Of a stretch of 64,000 nt of DNA, positions 35,201 through 45,900 are shown one piece after another. The notes under the pieces were generated by a model that was not told where the DNA came from, ran no database searches, and saw only the letters and a program-made list of their open reading frames with translations. Numbering within the stretch: position 1 is the first letter of the stretch; each line of letters opens with the position of its first letter. Source of the stretch: Chondrosia reniformis (Eukaryota > Porifera > Demospongiae > Chondrillida > Chondrillidae); the NCBI GenBank assembly GCA_947172415.1, contig OX359197.1:4589673-4653672 (forward strand), read 5' to 3'. A program made the translations under genes and the position numbers.

Positions 35201-35938
35201 CGTGTTTATGGTTATTCATTTTACTTTGGAGTAATTATTCCTTTTGGACTGGTCTATGTATTCAACTGGATCACATTCATTGTCATAATGGTGTCCCTTT
35301 CATCAAGACCCAACATGCAAAAGGAAGGTGACAAGAAAGCTAACTACCGTAAACTGAAAGAGAACCTGTGGGTTGCCATGGGACTGTCAGTACTCTTTGG
35401 CCTGAGTTGGGGTATTGGTTTTCTAGCCAGCACTGGACTACATTCAGTTATTCAGATAATCTTTGAATGGGCATTCACAATAATGACAGCCTTTCAGGGA
35501 TTAATCATTTTCATTCTTTATTGCTTGAGAGCAGCAGAAGTAAGAAAAGTTTGGAAGAGAATTTTGTGCTGGGTTCATGATCATACTTTAACTGGATGGA
35601 CTGGTACTTTAACCACCAAACTTGCCACTCTGAGAAAACATACCTCCAAGACTATTATAAATACATTATCACTAAAGAATAGACCAGTGAATTCTGACCT
35701 TAATAAAGCTGAACTGTCTACACTTAGGAGTGTGCACTTTTCTAACGATAATGCATTTTTGCATGAATCTGGATTTACTTCTAAAAATGGTGACCTGAAG
35801 GACAATGCTTCCCATCCAGACAGTACCAATTACCAAGACTCAGCTGAAAATTCGAATTTACAACATGTAGAAGTGCACTTTGAGCAGCCATCCAGTAATA
35901 ATTTCCAAGCTGATGAATCTACACCTCAATCTCCTTAG
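20222..35938 (+). CDS. Receptor B: complete NIDO-FN3 x4-Ig-EGF-Ig-HRM-GAIN-GPS-7TM adhesion GPCR
   Basis: Full-length paralog of receptor A. Twenty-five exons give 6225 nt, an exact frame of 2074 residues: 20222-20449, 20723-21013, 23501-23786 (signal peptide, NIDO); 24094-24402, 24467-24769, 24831-25136, 25351-25629 (FN3); 26074-26382, 26471-26752, 26814-27098, 27312-27668 (Ig); 29750-29878 (EGF); 29938-30210 (Ig); 30285-30367, 30815-31064; 31196-31443 (HRM); 31942-32079, 32984-33078, 33154-33571 (GAIN); 33758-33800, 33872-33975 (GPS, HLT); 34416-34552, 34619-34881, 34968-35034, 35197-35938 (7TM, tail). The start MLSVEI is chosen because receptor C begins there and a hydrophobic segment ([15 protein letters not shown]) follows. 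A longer in-frame ATG at 20138 is not shared by C. No lesion is seen, so it is probably functional. Confidence 0.92.
21084..21834 (-). mobile_element. Palindrome-head/foldback element, copy 1
   Basis: Begins with the hairpin GAGTACGGTAGTACTC, followed by a body of about 480 bp and a long foldback (21590-21834, arms about 110 bp, loop about 45 bp). On the - strand the hairpin is followed by CTCTCTGA then TAAT, resembling a Helitron-type 3' end (hairpin, CTRR, insertion between A and T). No transposase or helicase is encoded. The insertion point in intron 2 is inferred from receptor C, which reads straight through near 43868. Confidence 0.6.
21836..22066 (-). mobile_element. Palindrome-head element, truncated copy 2
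   Basis: Starts immediately after the foldback of copy 1 with the same ATCAGGGAGTACGGTAGTAC head, and ends about 230 bp later where copy 3 begins. Head and first part of the body only; no foldback. Confidence 0.6.
22067..22798 (-). mobile_element. Palindrome-head/foldback element, copy 3
   Basis: Complete copy: head hairpin at 22076-22091, body almost identical to copy 2 and alignable with copy 1 (GAGCGATAACGCTATTATT, GACGTCATATTCAGTCGAAG), then a foldback at 22580-22797. A (TA)n run follows. A decayed relative lies at 44040-44340 in the corresponding intron of receptor C. Confidence 0.6.
24094..25629 (+). other. Four FN3 exons of receptor B
   Basis: Each exon is one fibronectin type III domain with phase-1 borders. 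The first two (types a and b, 309 and 303 nt) are the pair amplified in receptor C. The third and fourth (306 and 279 nt; motifs [13 protein letters not shown] and [13 protein letters not shown]) are distinct and have no counterpart in C. Typical FN3 marks are the L-x-W of strand C and the [11 protein letters not shown] / [11 protein letters not shown] tyrosine corner. Confidence 0.88.
27788..28164. mobile_element. TIR-bounded hammerhead element (receptor B intron)
   Basis: Counterpart of 1816-2184. Inverted ends are at 27788-27832 and 28114-28164, both carrying the ACCCACTCATGTCTCC/GGAGACATGAGTGGGT motif. It encloses an intact-looking hammerhead motif. There is no open reading frame of note, so it would be a non-autonomous element. 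Confidence 0.65.
27985..28028 (+). ncRNA. Type I hammerhead ribozyme motif
   Basis: The core CTGATGA (27990-27996) is followed by a five-pair stem II GTCCT/AGGAC with loop AATA (27997-28010), then GAAA (28011-28014). A self-complementary ACAG/CTGT forms a minimal loop-less stem III (28014-28021), and C28022 is the predicted cleavage residue in a GTC context. Stem I pairs TATGG after the site with bases just before CTGATGA for at least three Watson-Crick pairs plus G-T pairs. The G10.1-C11.1 pair and all core positions match the family consensus. Such short stem III forms are known to act as dimers. Activity is inferred. Confidence 0.6.
28592..29693 (+). mobile_element. Foldback-body-palindrome element in receptor B intron, with empty site in A
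   Basis: Inserted relative to receptor A, where the intron reads continuously near 2975-2985. The element opens with a long foldback (28592-28946, arms about 150 bp), continues with a body of about 700 bp without a useful frame, and ends with GAGTACTACCGTACTC and ATGA before TAAC. It is the opposite orientation of the elements at 21084-22798. The right border lies between A and T, as in the other copies. Confidence 0.65.
32393..32506 (-). mobile_element. Short TIR element in receptor B intron
   Basis: About 114 bp with inverted ends TGGAAAGGGTCA / TGACCCTTTCCA, absent from the same intron of A and C. The two halves are imperfectly complementary beyond the ends. On the - strand it reads CTGAAGA ... 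GAAACGTTTGGC, which resembles a degenerate hammerhead core. Confidence 0.55.
32585..32760 (-). repeat. tRNA-derived repeat, receptor B copy
   Basis: Shares GAAGCAATTGCTG, CAGGACAGCTGGTTA and GCCACAGCAA with the element around 2537-2609, but the middle is rearranged (ATGCACCAGTGTTGGATC inserted) and the T arm is weakened to GAGGATCCATCCCAG. The same form is at 54120-54300 in receptor C, so both descend from one insertion in the ancestral intron. Confidence 0.55.
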
Positions 35939-36739
35939 GATTTGGAGGAAGTTGTCAAGACCCATATTGCTGAAACCTATTAACATATATCTAATAAGAA
36001 GTTGGTGTACATGTTAACAGATAACTATATAACTAACTGTATTAATGTATATAGCCATGTAGCTTATATAAATCATTGAATTATTATTTATACATATACA
36101 ACACAATCAATTACAGCAAATACATATACGTATATATGAGGACAGTGTCAATTAAAGAAGCTGCTAATTGTTATTAATTTGTCGAGCCAACAAGGTGCAC
36201 AGATTTATTATACTGTTATTGCGTAATGTTATAGGCTTAAAACGGAAGTTCGAGGGCGTTACTGAGGTTGAGGGTTGTGCGAAGTCTGATTTTTCTCGCT
36301 ACGTGGTAAGCTAGTACATAGTTGAATGAGCTAAAATGTCAATTCAAACCGCCCTTTCCTTGTGAGAGATAGAAGATGAATGAATTGCAACAGATTGGGG
36401 CCATAAATTAGTGTATTTGGCAGTGCAGACAGATTTATATTTAGTTATTTGCTAAAATATATATATAAATTACATATTACTATAGCTAATTATAAGGAAC
36501 TGTACTGTTGAAGCCCTACACTTGACAGTGCCATTACGATATGGGAAGCTTTAAACCTTATAAGGATAAATTTACCGAATTGTGATGTACATATGCATGT
36601 GTAGTATCTGTATTATGTTTCTCCGTCGTACAACAATATTGTACATGCACGACGATGCAAGTCTAGATCTTGTTGTCAACAAATATAGACGAAGTTTGTA
36701 TTAATAGGAGACAATTGTTTGTATTATCCATCTTAGCAT
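35939..36739. other. 3' flank of receptor B
   Basis: Nearly identical to 58132-58939 downstream of receptor C, which shows how recent the B/C duplication is. It includes a hairpin at about 36624-36656 (GTACAACAATATTGTAC within CGTCG...CGACG). No gene is found in this stretch. Confidence 0.6.
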
Positions 36740-37143
36740 CTTCTGTGTGGAGTGCAGTGGAGAGCTCAAGTTGCTCCTCTTCAATTCAACCTTTTCAGCC
36801 CTCAAGAATGCAAGATGTCTAGATGGTAGTCCAGCAGGTTTTTACTATTCTCATGGCTCACAAGACAGGAAGTGGACAATCCATTTGGAAGGTAAGGATT
36901 TAAATCCATTGTTGCAGACATAGCAAGTATCAGAGTTAAGATTTACTTGATTACATTCCTAGTAAGATCATTGTTGGATGCTACTATTTCTTACAGGTGG
37001 AGGGTTATGCAATACTTCTGAAGCTTGTCATGAAAGAGCCCAGACCAACTTTGGATCTTCCACCAATTAACTGGCCCTCAAGTATACAGGGAGTTGCTAT
37101 TTTCTCTCCTTACAAGGAAATTAATCCAGATTTCTGGGATTGG
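36740..37143 (+). pseudogene. Truncated copy of the pectin-acetylesterase/NOTUM-like gene
   Basis: Repeats the first two visible exons of the gene at 58940 (exon ends at 36891 and exon start 36997). A four-base TTAA insertion at about 37066-37070 turns ACC AAC TGG into ACC AAT TAA, giving a stop. The sequence then breaks off at GGGATTGGAAC, where foreign sequence begins. The catalytic Ser, Asp and His exons are gone. A piece of the gene's 3' flank survives at 37935-38042, so the middle was lost or replaced. Confidence 0.85.
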
Positions 37144-37515
37144 AACTGTCACGCAATATACGGTCAGCCGCGATAACTCATCCGGCGGATTAGTTATGGC
37201 AATAAAATGACTGCCATAAACGATCCCATCGTGCCATAACTCATCCGATAGTGCCCGCGCGCAGGAAAACTGCATCAAAGGCGTTGAAATGACTACTACA
37301 GGCTGCGAAGATCATCCTGAGGACTTACCAAAAGACAATGACTTAGTTGAAGATGTTTACCAGTACTTGACACAAGGAATGTATCCCGCTCTAGCGACAA
37401 ATAATCAAAAACGAGTTATTCGTAACAAGGCGAAAAAATTCTCTGTGCGAGATGGTGAACTGTACTACATTAATGTGAAACGAGGGCGTGGCAATAATAA
37501 AGTAAGCCTTCTATA
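37144..37515 (+). mobile_element. Insertion with integrase-like first exon
   Basis: Starts abruptly with base composition unlike the surroundings (CCGCG, CCGGCGG, GCCCGCGCGC). It contains the inverted pair AGTTATGGCA / TGCCATAACT. An open frame from ATG 37289 to a GT donor after 37501 encodes an acidic start and then YLTQGMYPAL, KRVIRNKAKKFSVRDGELYY. That resembles the segment before the zinc-binding domain of retroviral-type integrases in Ginger/Ty3-like elements. The family call is tentative, and nothing further of the element is visible. Confidence 0.4.
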
Positions 37516-38793
37516 TTGTACATTGTATATTCATGCGGCAAAAATCGCGATAATTAATGCGGAAATTAGGGCAATTCCACAACCTCTGACCAATCAACAC
37601 TTGTATACTCTATATTATTATTATATATGATCATCATGTGCAAACTCCACATGTATATACACTAGCTATATATAGGCCGACTTATATAATTATCCAATCT
37701 TAAAAAGCAAAAGAAAATAAATTGAAAATTCTGTTCACATATATATAACTGTTTATTTTCCTTGCATCTGAGGGTAATATATACTACCAGCATCACCACA
37801 CTATTTATGTACAAAGAAAAACAACGGACATATATATATACACATCCACTCATAATGATCAAATTGAAAGATGGGTATATAATGTGTTCAATAAGTCAAG
37901 TTCTAGTAAAACAATATTCTTAATTGAATCCTCCTGTAGATTTTTCTAAATGAACTACATATACCTTTTATTTTGATAATACATTAGTATTCTTTATAAG
38001 TACCACTTCTAATATAGTTTGATGATATTATTTCCTATATTAAATTGTACATGAAAAATCTAAGATACCTTTTTCCTACATGCTATGCCTATTCTGTAAA
38101 AGAGCCTATAGAGGAACTAAACCTGAAGAGAGCTTTGGAGGAAGATACAGGAGTCTTTTCTTCCTTCTTTCATCTTCTTCTCCACTGGGTCAGACAGCCA
38201 TTTCTGGGAATTCCACCCTTCATCAGTGATCCTGGGAGTCTTTGTCTTTTTCTTTATCTTGATCTTCTGTGAATCCTTGGCTCTCTATGGTATTCATTGA
38301 CTATTTGTGTACAGGAACCCCCTTAGGAAGAGGCAGGACAAACACCCTGAAGTCCACTCCCAGCAATGAATATATTATGGTGTTGTGTTAAGAATCCTGA
38401 TGCAACTCTGTAGGATAACATTGTCCATAAAATTATTCATTAGCTTATATAGGAGACCACTTGCCCAGCTTCAATCTGGTATATAAAAACAGGACAGTGG
38501 AAACGGCAGCAGAGGCGGCGGAAGTGACAAGGGACATCGTCAGTCTATACTAATGTGTGAAAAGGTAATTGGTAGGCCATGTGTTCTATAGCAATTGGAT
38601 GATCTGTATCAACTACTACTCTCTATGTAGTAGTTGAGGATTTCAAAGCCTGCAACAGTGTGACTAAAGTCTTGTACTGTTTAAAATACTGATTATCCTA
38701 GGGGTCACTTGGATGTCTTTGAATTTGTAACTTGCATGCATTGCATGTGTAGCTAGTACTTGATTGTAATTTTAATATTGTAACTTGGCCCTC
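37516..38793. other. Gene-free interval with repeat copies
   Basis: AT-rich. 37935-38042 matches the 3' flank of the esterase gene (60855-60960). 38041-38290 is a full copy of the dispersed repeat (CATGAAAAATCTAAGATACC, TCCACTGGGTCAGACAGCC, TGGGAATTCCACCCTTCATC). 38495-38545 (GGAAACGGCAGCAGAGGCGG, then GGAAGTGACAAGGG) is the reverse-complement of the G+C-rich patches at 12175-12260 and 40865-40945. 38607-38712 duplicates 9960-10067. Confidence 0.5.
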
Positions 38794-40230
38794 TTAAATT
38801 TGTAACTTGTACTCCTCCTCCTCCTCTGTACACCTTGTCCATGGTTGGATGTTGGGCGAGATCCTGACATCAACATCAGATGGGGGTCGTTGAATTGGCT
38901 GGCAGATAGAGCTGGTGGATGGTAGATCGCCACTGGTTCTGTCCTTCACCAGCTCTCTCCAGGTGGTGATCTTGGACAGGTCCCTATTGACAACATCTAT
39001 CCAGCGGAGTGAGGTTTCTCCAGGCTTCCTCTTCTTGCCCTGCGGCCGGCATTTCATTACCTGTCGTTGTGGCTGATGGTCTGGCATCCTTTGGAGGTGA
39101 CCAAACCACTGGAGTCGTCTCAGTTTCAACTGATCTTCCACTGGTAATGCCCCTGTTTCTGCAAAAATGTCCTTATTTCTTCTCTTGTCCCACAAGGTCA
39201 CTTCAACAATGTCCCGCAGACACTTCATCTGAAAGGCATGTAATCTTCTGAGGTCTTGCTGTGTGACTACCCATGTCTCTGCTCCATAAAGGAGTACGGA
39301 CATCACCATCACTTGAAACACGTGGATCTTGGTCTTCTTACTCACACTTGAACTTCTGAACACCTTTCTCCTCCACATCTGGTACACTGTGGCTGCCTTC
39401 TCCAGTCGTGCTCTCACGTCTCCATCTACCCTAGCAGTCCGCCCCACTTCACTCCCCAGATAGGAGAAGGTTTCCACAGCCTCCAGCATGTTCCCCCTCA
39501 GTGTGATTGCTGGTTGGTCATCATCAGTCTCTTCTCCAATACTCATGGTCTTTGTCTTCGTTCCATTGATGGTCATCCCCCACCACATACAGGCCCTGTC
39601 CAGTGTGTCCACCATAAACTGCAACTCTTCTCCAGATTCAGGAACCATGGTCAAGTCATGTGCATACTGGACATTCCGGATGTTGGTGGTTGTTGGCGTC
39701 TTCTCTCTGTAGGTCAGGAACAGTCCTTCAGTGGTTGTATACTCAATACTCCATCCTCCTGGCGTTGTTTCCAATGTCTCTCTGAGGATCTTGTCCATAA
39801 AACAGTTGAAAAGGAGTGGAGAGAGAACACATCCCTGTCTGACTCCACTTTCAACCTTGAACTCCTCAGAAGATCCTTCAGCAATCTTCACCTGGCACCA
39901 TGTGTCAGTATACATTTCTTTGATGATGTCAATTAGATGGCAGGGAACTTTGTAGTTCTTCAGGATGGTAATAAGGGCATCACGGTCCACTGAATCATAT
40001 GCCTTGGTAAAACATAAATGTGCTGTCTTTTCAAACTCAACTGCTCGTTCAATAATTTGCCTTGTCAACCAGATCTGATCTGTTGTCCCACGACCCTTCC
40101 AAAACCCACACTGTGACTCAAGAAGCTGGGGATCTATAATGGCCTGCAACCTCTCAAGGAGTATGAGGGAGAGTACCTTTCCTGGGACGCTCAGTAAAAA
40201 AAAAGCAATTCCTCGATAGTTGTCACACAC
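38794..40230 (-). pseudogene. LINE reverse transcriptase, copy 2 (open but catalytically broken)
   Basis: One uninterrupted frame of 478 residues on the - strand, the duplicate of 10071-11530. It covers the RT fingers and palm (CDNYRGIAF, GFWKGRGTTDQI, GVRQGCVLSPLLFNCF) and the C-terminal region (YGAETWVVTQQDLRRL, LRRLQWFGHLQRM). Two lesions hit the active site: motif A reads HLCFTKAYDS, lacking the three residues IDL seen in copy 1, so its first catalytic Asp is missing; and the YADD box reads YAHD. No endonuclease domain is present. It is dead despite the open frame. Confidence 0.88.
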
Positions 40231-42986
40231 TTTCCTGTAACTTGTACTATATTTATACAGACGGGGCCCTCATTCGACTCGTTAGTGTGGGGCTTGCTCA
40301 GGCTCGCCCCAATAAAGACGCATTACCCCTCGAATCATCAAGAGCTTAATTTAAAGTAATTAGGGCTGATAAGTCACGCCATTTAATTAGTTTTATACAC
40401 CTGATTCAGTTGAATCAAGAGTTAAAAGGGGAAACTCTTATTATCACTTATCAGTTCAATGTGTGCAGAAGAAATGGCCATATTTTAACAGAAGTGCTCT
40501 CATAATAGATAAGATAGTACATGAGAAGCTTTCTCCTGAACAAGAGGTTGTTAACCTATTCTATGCAGGATACAACTGGTCTCAATACTGAACTAAAACA
40601 CAATTATCTTTTCTTAGTATACTCTATACTACCACTTGCTTGAAGTTCTGGGTACTTATAACTTTATTAGTGGCTGTGGAAATATCAAATTCAAATATTC
40701 GCTTTTAATGTCTGAAACAGGTTTTTCTAACGGACCATTTACAGTATCAGTCAGTAAAAACACAAAACGTCCTGGCGAAAGCTGTATCGTGTCCGTAGCA
40801 GGTAAGGGCGTAGAACTACGTTACGTATGGAAACCGATATAAGTTGCTCTATCGATATTATCGACTACATCAGTGGCGTTGGTGCGATCGAAATCGTCAC
40901 TTCCGCCGTTGCCGCCTCTGCCGCCGTTTCCACTGTCCCCACAATAGGACAGGGGAGGGTGTCTCTATGTCTCCAAAGCTAATGAATAATTTTAAGCTGG
41001 GATGAATAAACAATCATCCCACTCCTTGTTAAAACATTCATCCCACTCCTTGTTACCATAGTTACACTGCAGAGCCTAGTATGTGTCAGAGTACAGGTAT
41101 ATATATGGTACTAAACAATAGGATACAATAATGTTTTTTGAACTATGTTTGTATGGCACTGGTTCACAGGTCCATAATTGGTTGAACTACTTGCTAAGTT
41201 AATAATTATATACAGTGTAAAGCAGGTCACTATACATTAGGAGGTTTAGTCACCTGAGTATGAATTTTGACCTATATAATTTTATCCTTTCCCATAAGTT
41301 GTCTTTTTTGTCAGAATATACCTGTATACTTATGTATGTACATATTGATTTATTGCCATATATAGGAATTCATTTACCACAACTGTATAATGGAGTGTTG
41401 TGTTAATAGGACATAGGATGATGCAAGTGCTGAGCTAAGCTAAACTTAACTAAAGCAACAAGGTGCATGTGCTTTCTTAAAAATAATTTTATCTTTTCAC
41501 TTTAGGGTCTAATGCATTAGATTAGTTGTGGGAGGACTTAGTTCTTTGTGCATGGAATTTTGGTAAAATGAAGTACAAAAGTTTTCTTACGCTCAGCTAT
41601 TACTGAATAATAGGGTCAGTGACAGCTGGAATGGAATGTACACTGCACTGAAGAGCCCTAAAGCGGCTTCGTACTATAGAACCACAGACAACTGATATTC
41701 ATAAATTTATTGTTGTGGCTTGTTCATAACAACATTCATTACAGATAATGGTATTCATATAGGACCTCTAAGAATTACTGTTTACATTTGAGGAAAAGGT
41801 GAGTCCCAGCAGCTCCCTTAGGGATTAAATTCGTTTAAGGCCACAAACAAGAGACTTCCCAAGTGACCCACACTACTTCATAGCCTACATAACCTTCAAG
41901 GAAGATTAGGGTTCATAGGATTGTATTGCAATTCTAGATTTAGTTTTAAATTATATACATCCAGGAACAAAATGATCATTCATATATATATACCTGGCCA
42001 GGCACTTTAGGGAAAATATCAATAAGCATCTTCGGTAGTGAAACTGTCTTTCTAAATATGTGCATCTAAACCTGCTTCCTCACTCGTGACATTCTCCCAA
42101 ACTGACTAGCCCAATATTTCTACTGCATGATCACCTCTTTAGCCTTAAATAAAAAAGCGCCAAATAAAAATATACATATACCTTGTTTTGTGTATACGCT
42201 AGTACGTTCATGGTGGTCAGCTGTTTGCGACCATAGATCTTATATACATATAAGATCTATGACGTCTATATACATATAAGATCTATGACGCGAAGAATCA
42301 GCCATTTTAATCACGTTCAGTAATGGAAACGAATGATGACGTCAGTACGAGGGCGGATTCTCATTACCACGCCTACTGAGTGCTGTGTGGCTACAAAACT
42401 TAAAATTCCCTTATGACGTTTGGCACTATAGTAGTGTGCCTTACACTCTTTATTCACAAGTAGTGTACAAAGCACACTCTTTCACATAGCACACCTATGT
42501 GCTAGCTTTTTGGACACTCAAGTTTTTCAGTGTATAGATAAGTCATTCCATAGACTGTGTAAATATATGTTCTGTGGAATGCACTAATCATGCTATTCTA
42601 AACTATCTTAGTTCAATGTGGTGTGCCAGATTTGGTGTGTGACTTATGCTGCTGCTTGTTTTAAACTTATTATGTATTATGGTTTAACGTTTTCTTTACT
42701 TTTATGATGTACTAGACTAAGTGCTACATTGGTCCTATAGCGCCTTAGGATGCGGTGCACTTTAATAATAATTGATTGTGATTATTTCTGGGAATTCCAC
42801 CCTTCATCGGTGACCCTGGGAATCTTTGTCTTTTTCTTCTTTTGCATTGCATTGGTGTGGGTCTTCAGATTGTTAACATTTTTGCCTAAGTAATTATATA
42901 ATTGGCAACTTCCGGAAAATCAGATTACCTTTGCATCATCAGCATATAAAGCGATTACGTACACACTGTTTGCAGCGAGTGTCAAG
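40231..42986. other. Conserved intergenic block and upstream region of receptor C
   Basis: Counterpart of 11526-13370 plus 19850-20221. It holds the small conserved frame (40636-40842), a G+C-rich patch at 40865-40945, a 24-bp tandem repeat near 41017, about 600 bp with no counterpart before receptor B (roughly 41160-41800, nothing recognised), a duplicated short palindrome near 42230-42292, and the junction where the kinesin segment is absent (42545-42600). The last 390 bp probably contain the receptor C promoter. Confidence 0.5.
40636..40842 (+). CDS. Small conserved open frame of unknown function, copy 2
   Basis: Same peptide as 11963-12157 from TYNFI to WKPI, with a few substitutions and no indels in the shared part. 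The 5' ends differ (CTGGGTACTTAT here, a longer insertion in copy 1), so the true start is unknown. Product unrecognised. Confidence 0.25.
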   Translation: MLEVLGTYNFISGCGNIKFKYSLLMSETGFSNGPFTVSVSKNTKRPGESCIVSVAGKGVELRYVWKPI

Positions 42987-45900
42987 ATGCTGTCGGTTGA
43001 AATTTGTATTAGTCATACTTCTGCTACAATATATTGCATTCTAGCAGCGCTCTGTAATTTCTCAGCCACAGCTGTACCCTTTGAAGATTTCATAGGACAT
43101 CCATTTGGGAATGGTGCCGGTGACCAATCGTTATCAGGATGTGATGAATGTAGCAAGAACGTGGAATTGTCCTCGCCTTTCCCTTTCTTTAACAGAACTT
43201 ACATTCGTGCTAGTGTTAGTTATATAGATAAATAGAATTAAGTACATCGATATGGGGTGCATGGCAGCTAGAACGCTCTCTCTCGGCCGTATCGTTTTCG
43301 TTCCTCTCCATTCTTGGCTTACATGTAAATGGAAATGTAAGGCGGCACACCATGCACCGTTCTAGAAAGTGCATCCTATTTTAGATGGTGTGTCCCAAAA
43401 TAGATACCATACCCTACCATACCCTACCTACTTTGATGTGCTCAAGTATATATTTATTTAGTGAATAAATTTAAATTTGTTGTCTATTTACGCATTTAGA
43501 TTAACGTAAATGGAGTTTTGTCACTCGAAAACAGCTACGGTGGCTATTATACGGACTCATTCCGACCTCCTGGTTTCCCTTATTCTGGAAGAGCTACTGT
43601 TGCACCATTTTGGTATGACAGCGATTTAAGGGGAACTGGAGTAATGTATTACAAATTTTGTACAAACCGCCAAATATACCTGGAAGAAATCACTACAACC
43701 ATTGGAAAACTACTAGACAATCAGCAGTTCTTGCCAAACTCATGCTTAATAGTAACATGGGATAAAGTGGGTTACTACTCTGCGAAAACTGATTTAGTAA
43801 GTTGCAGTTGGACTATAAAAACTGTCAGTGGCCTATATGCAATTGCGTGTGACATGATGAATACATTATATGTATATACCATATATGTCCGAATAGAGGC
43901 CCGGGCCTCTATTTCTTTCCAAGGAGTTTTGACCCGGCCACTATTCAAGCCCGGCTTCTATAAAATTACCTGAATTTTTGTTTGATACCTAGCCTTGCTT
44001 CCAATATAAAATCAGTGTCTCTATGACATGATGAATACAATAATTTATACTATAGAGAACAATAAAAATTTTCTACAAAGATAGTGAAGATGTAGAGATG
44101 GCACAAAAAGCACAGAAACAAGAAAGGGATGTTACACAGTGAAGCATTAGCTATATATGCTTGAATCATACAACACCCTTGCTTGTAGGATTCATAGCAT
44201 CGACTTCATTAAAATGGTGAATTTATTGAGGCCTTGACTCTGGGGCCTTGAAAACTGTCATACTCAACAATAGCGTTATCGCTCTCGTTTCTACAAAAGA
44301 ATACAGCTCGAAAAATTTGCTATAGTTTCGTTTAACAATTAGTTTGCTGGCCACTATATATGTACAATGAAATGAAGTGACTAAAACTTGTGCTATTAAA
44401 ATGTACATTTGATTGTATATAGTTACTATAATTTCCACTGTGCATATGCATAGTATTTCATTGTAGTTGTAAACTATGTGTAAGATATGTAGATATAGGT
44501 AGATCTTGTATATACAACCAATTGCAACTGTTACATCAGGAATGTGAAAATGAAAATTATATGCCCATGCTCGTATTGGGCAGATGGAACAAGAAAGTGT
44601 GATAATTAAATAGATAAGGCTAGAGGTATATCATCCATATTATATGTACACTTGAGCTATGATTTGCCTAAATATAAACGTGATGTGTATATTGGTTCAG
44701 TATGTCACTTCTGTATTATTAACCTTGTCACATGATATCTATACATGTCTTGTTTTGTTATTTTTCCAGATGTAATAGTCATACACAGTTTTAATTATTG
44801 CATTCCATGCTGCTAACTCCTGAATCAAATTTTAATTTTTTTATTGATAGTAACTTGCAGCTGTATATAACAGTTATATATTTTCTTAATTATTGTATAT
44901 AGTTAAATTCATTTCAAGTGGTCTTAGCAACAGATGGCAGAAGGTCTATAGCAATATTCAATTATGCAGAAAATAGAATTCAACAGTCATTTAGTAAATA
45001 TACAAGATTGTATGCCACTGTTGGATATAATGTTGGGGATGGAGTCAGGTCATTCACAGTTAATGGCTCCCTTACAGAAAATATTGGTGATATTGACGAA
45101 AACCCGGGAAATACTGGTATATTTGGACAGTGGATCTTTCGACTTGATAGAGAACAATTTAAATTTACTAGACTAAGTCAAAGTCCTGCAAAACGTAAGC
45201 AGAATATATACAATCAAATAAAAGGTACTAAGAGATATATAGCCAATAAACATACCTATTAATGTTAAACCATAAACTTTCAATTGCCTACACTACTCAT
45301 CTCTCAAAAAGTGTTCAGCAATCTTTATTCTGAGTGGAATTACAATTCACCTAACTCTTTTCTTAGTCACTCAAAAAATTGACTAAGTACAGTCTATTAA
45401 GAGATTAGGCTAATTTAAGCCTCATTCAACAGTATGTTAATGCATCTTGTCTCTGTATAACTGTTACTTCTGCAGTTCCATCAGCTCCAGTAAATGTGTT
45501 GGTAGTGGATGCTGACAACACCAGTCTGTTGTTAATGTGGGATGCTCCAACCATTCCCAATGGAATCATCTTGTCTTATAGAGTAGAGTATTTTGGTGTA
45601 GAGACTACATCAACAGTAAACAGTTCTTTCTATGATGTTAGGGACATGACAGTTTACAATGTGACATCTACCTTTATTTATGACCTGGTACCGTTTTCCA
45701 CTTACAATATAACAGTTGCAGCAGCCACCAGCATCGGAGAAGGCCCTCCTTCCTCAGTGGTAGTCAATATGACAGAAGAAGGAAGTTAGTGATTATTAAC
45801 AAATTTTGAGTCAAATTAATGTCCCTATGTATTTTCTGTATAGTTCCTTCCCCTCCAACCAACCTACGTTTGAGTGAAAGAAGCTCTAGATCACTCCTGT

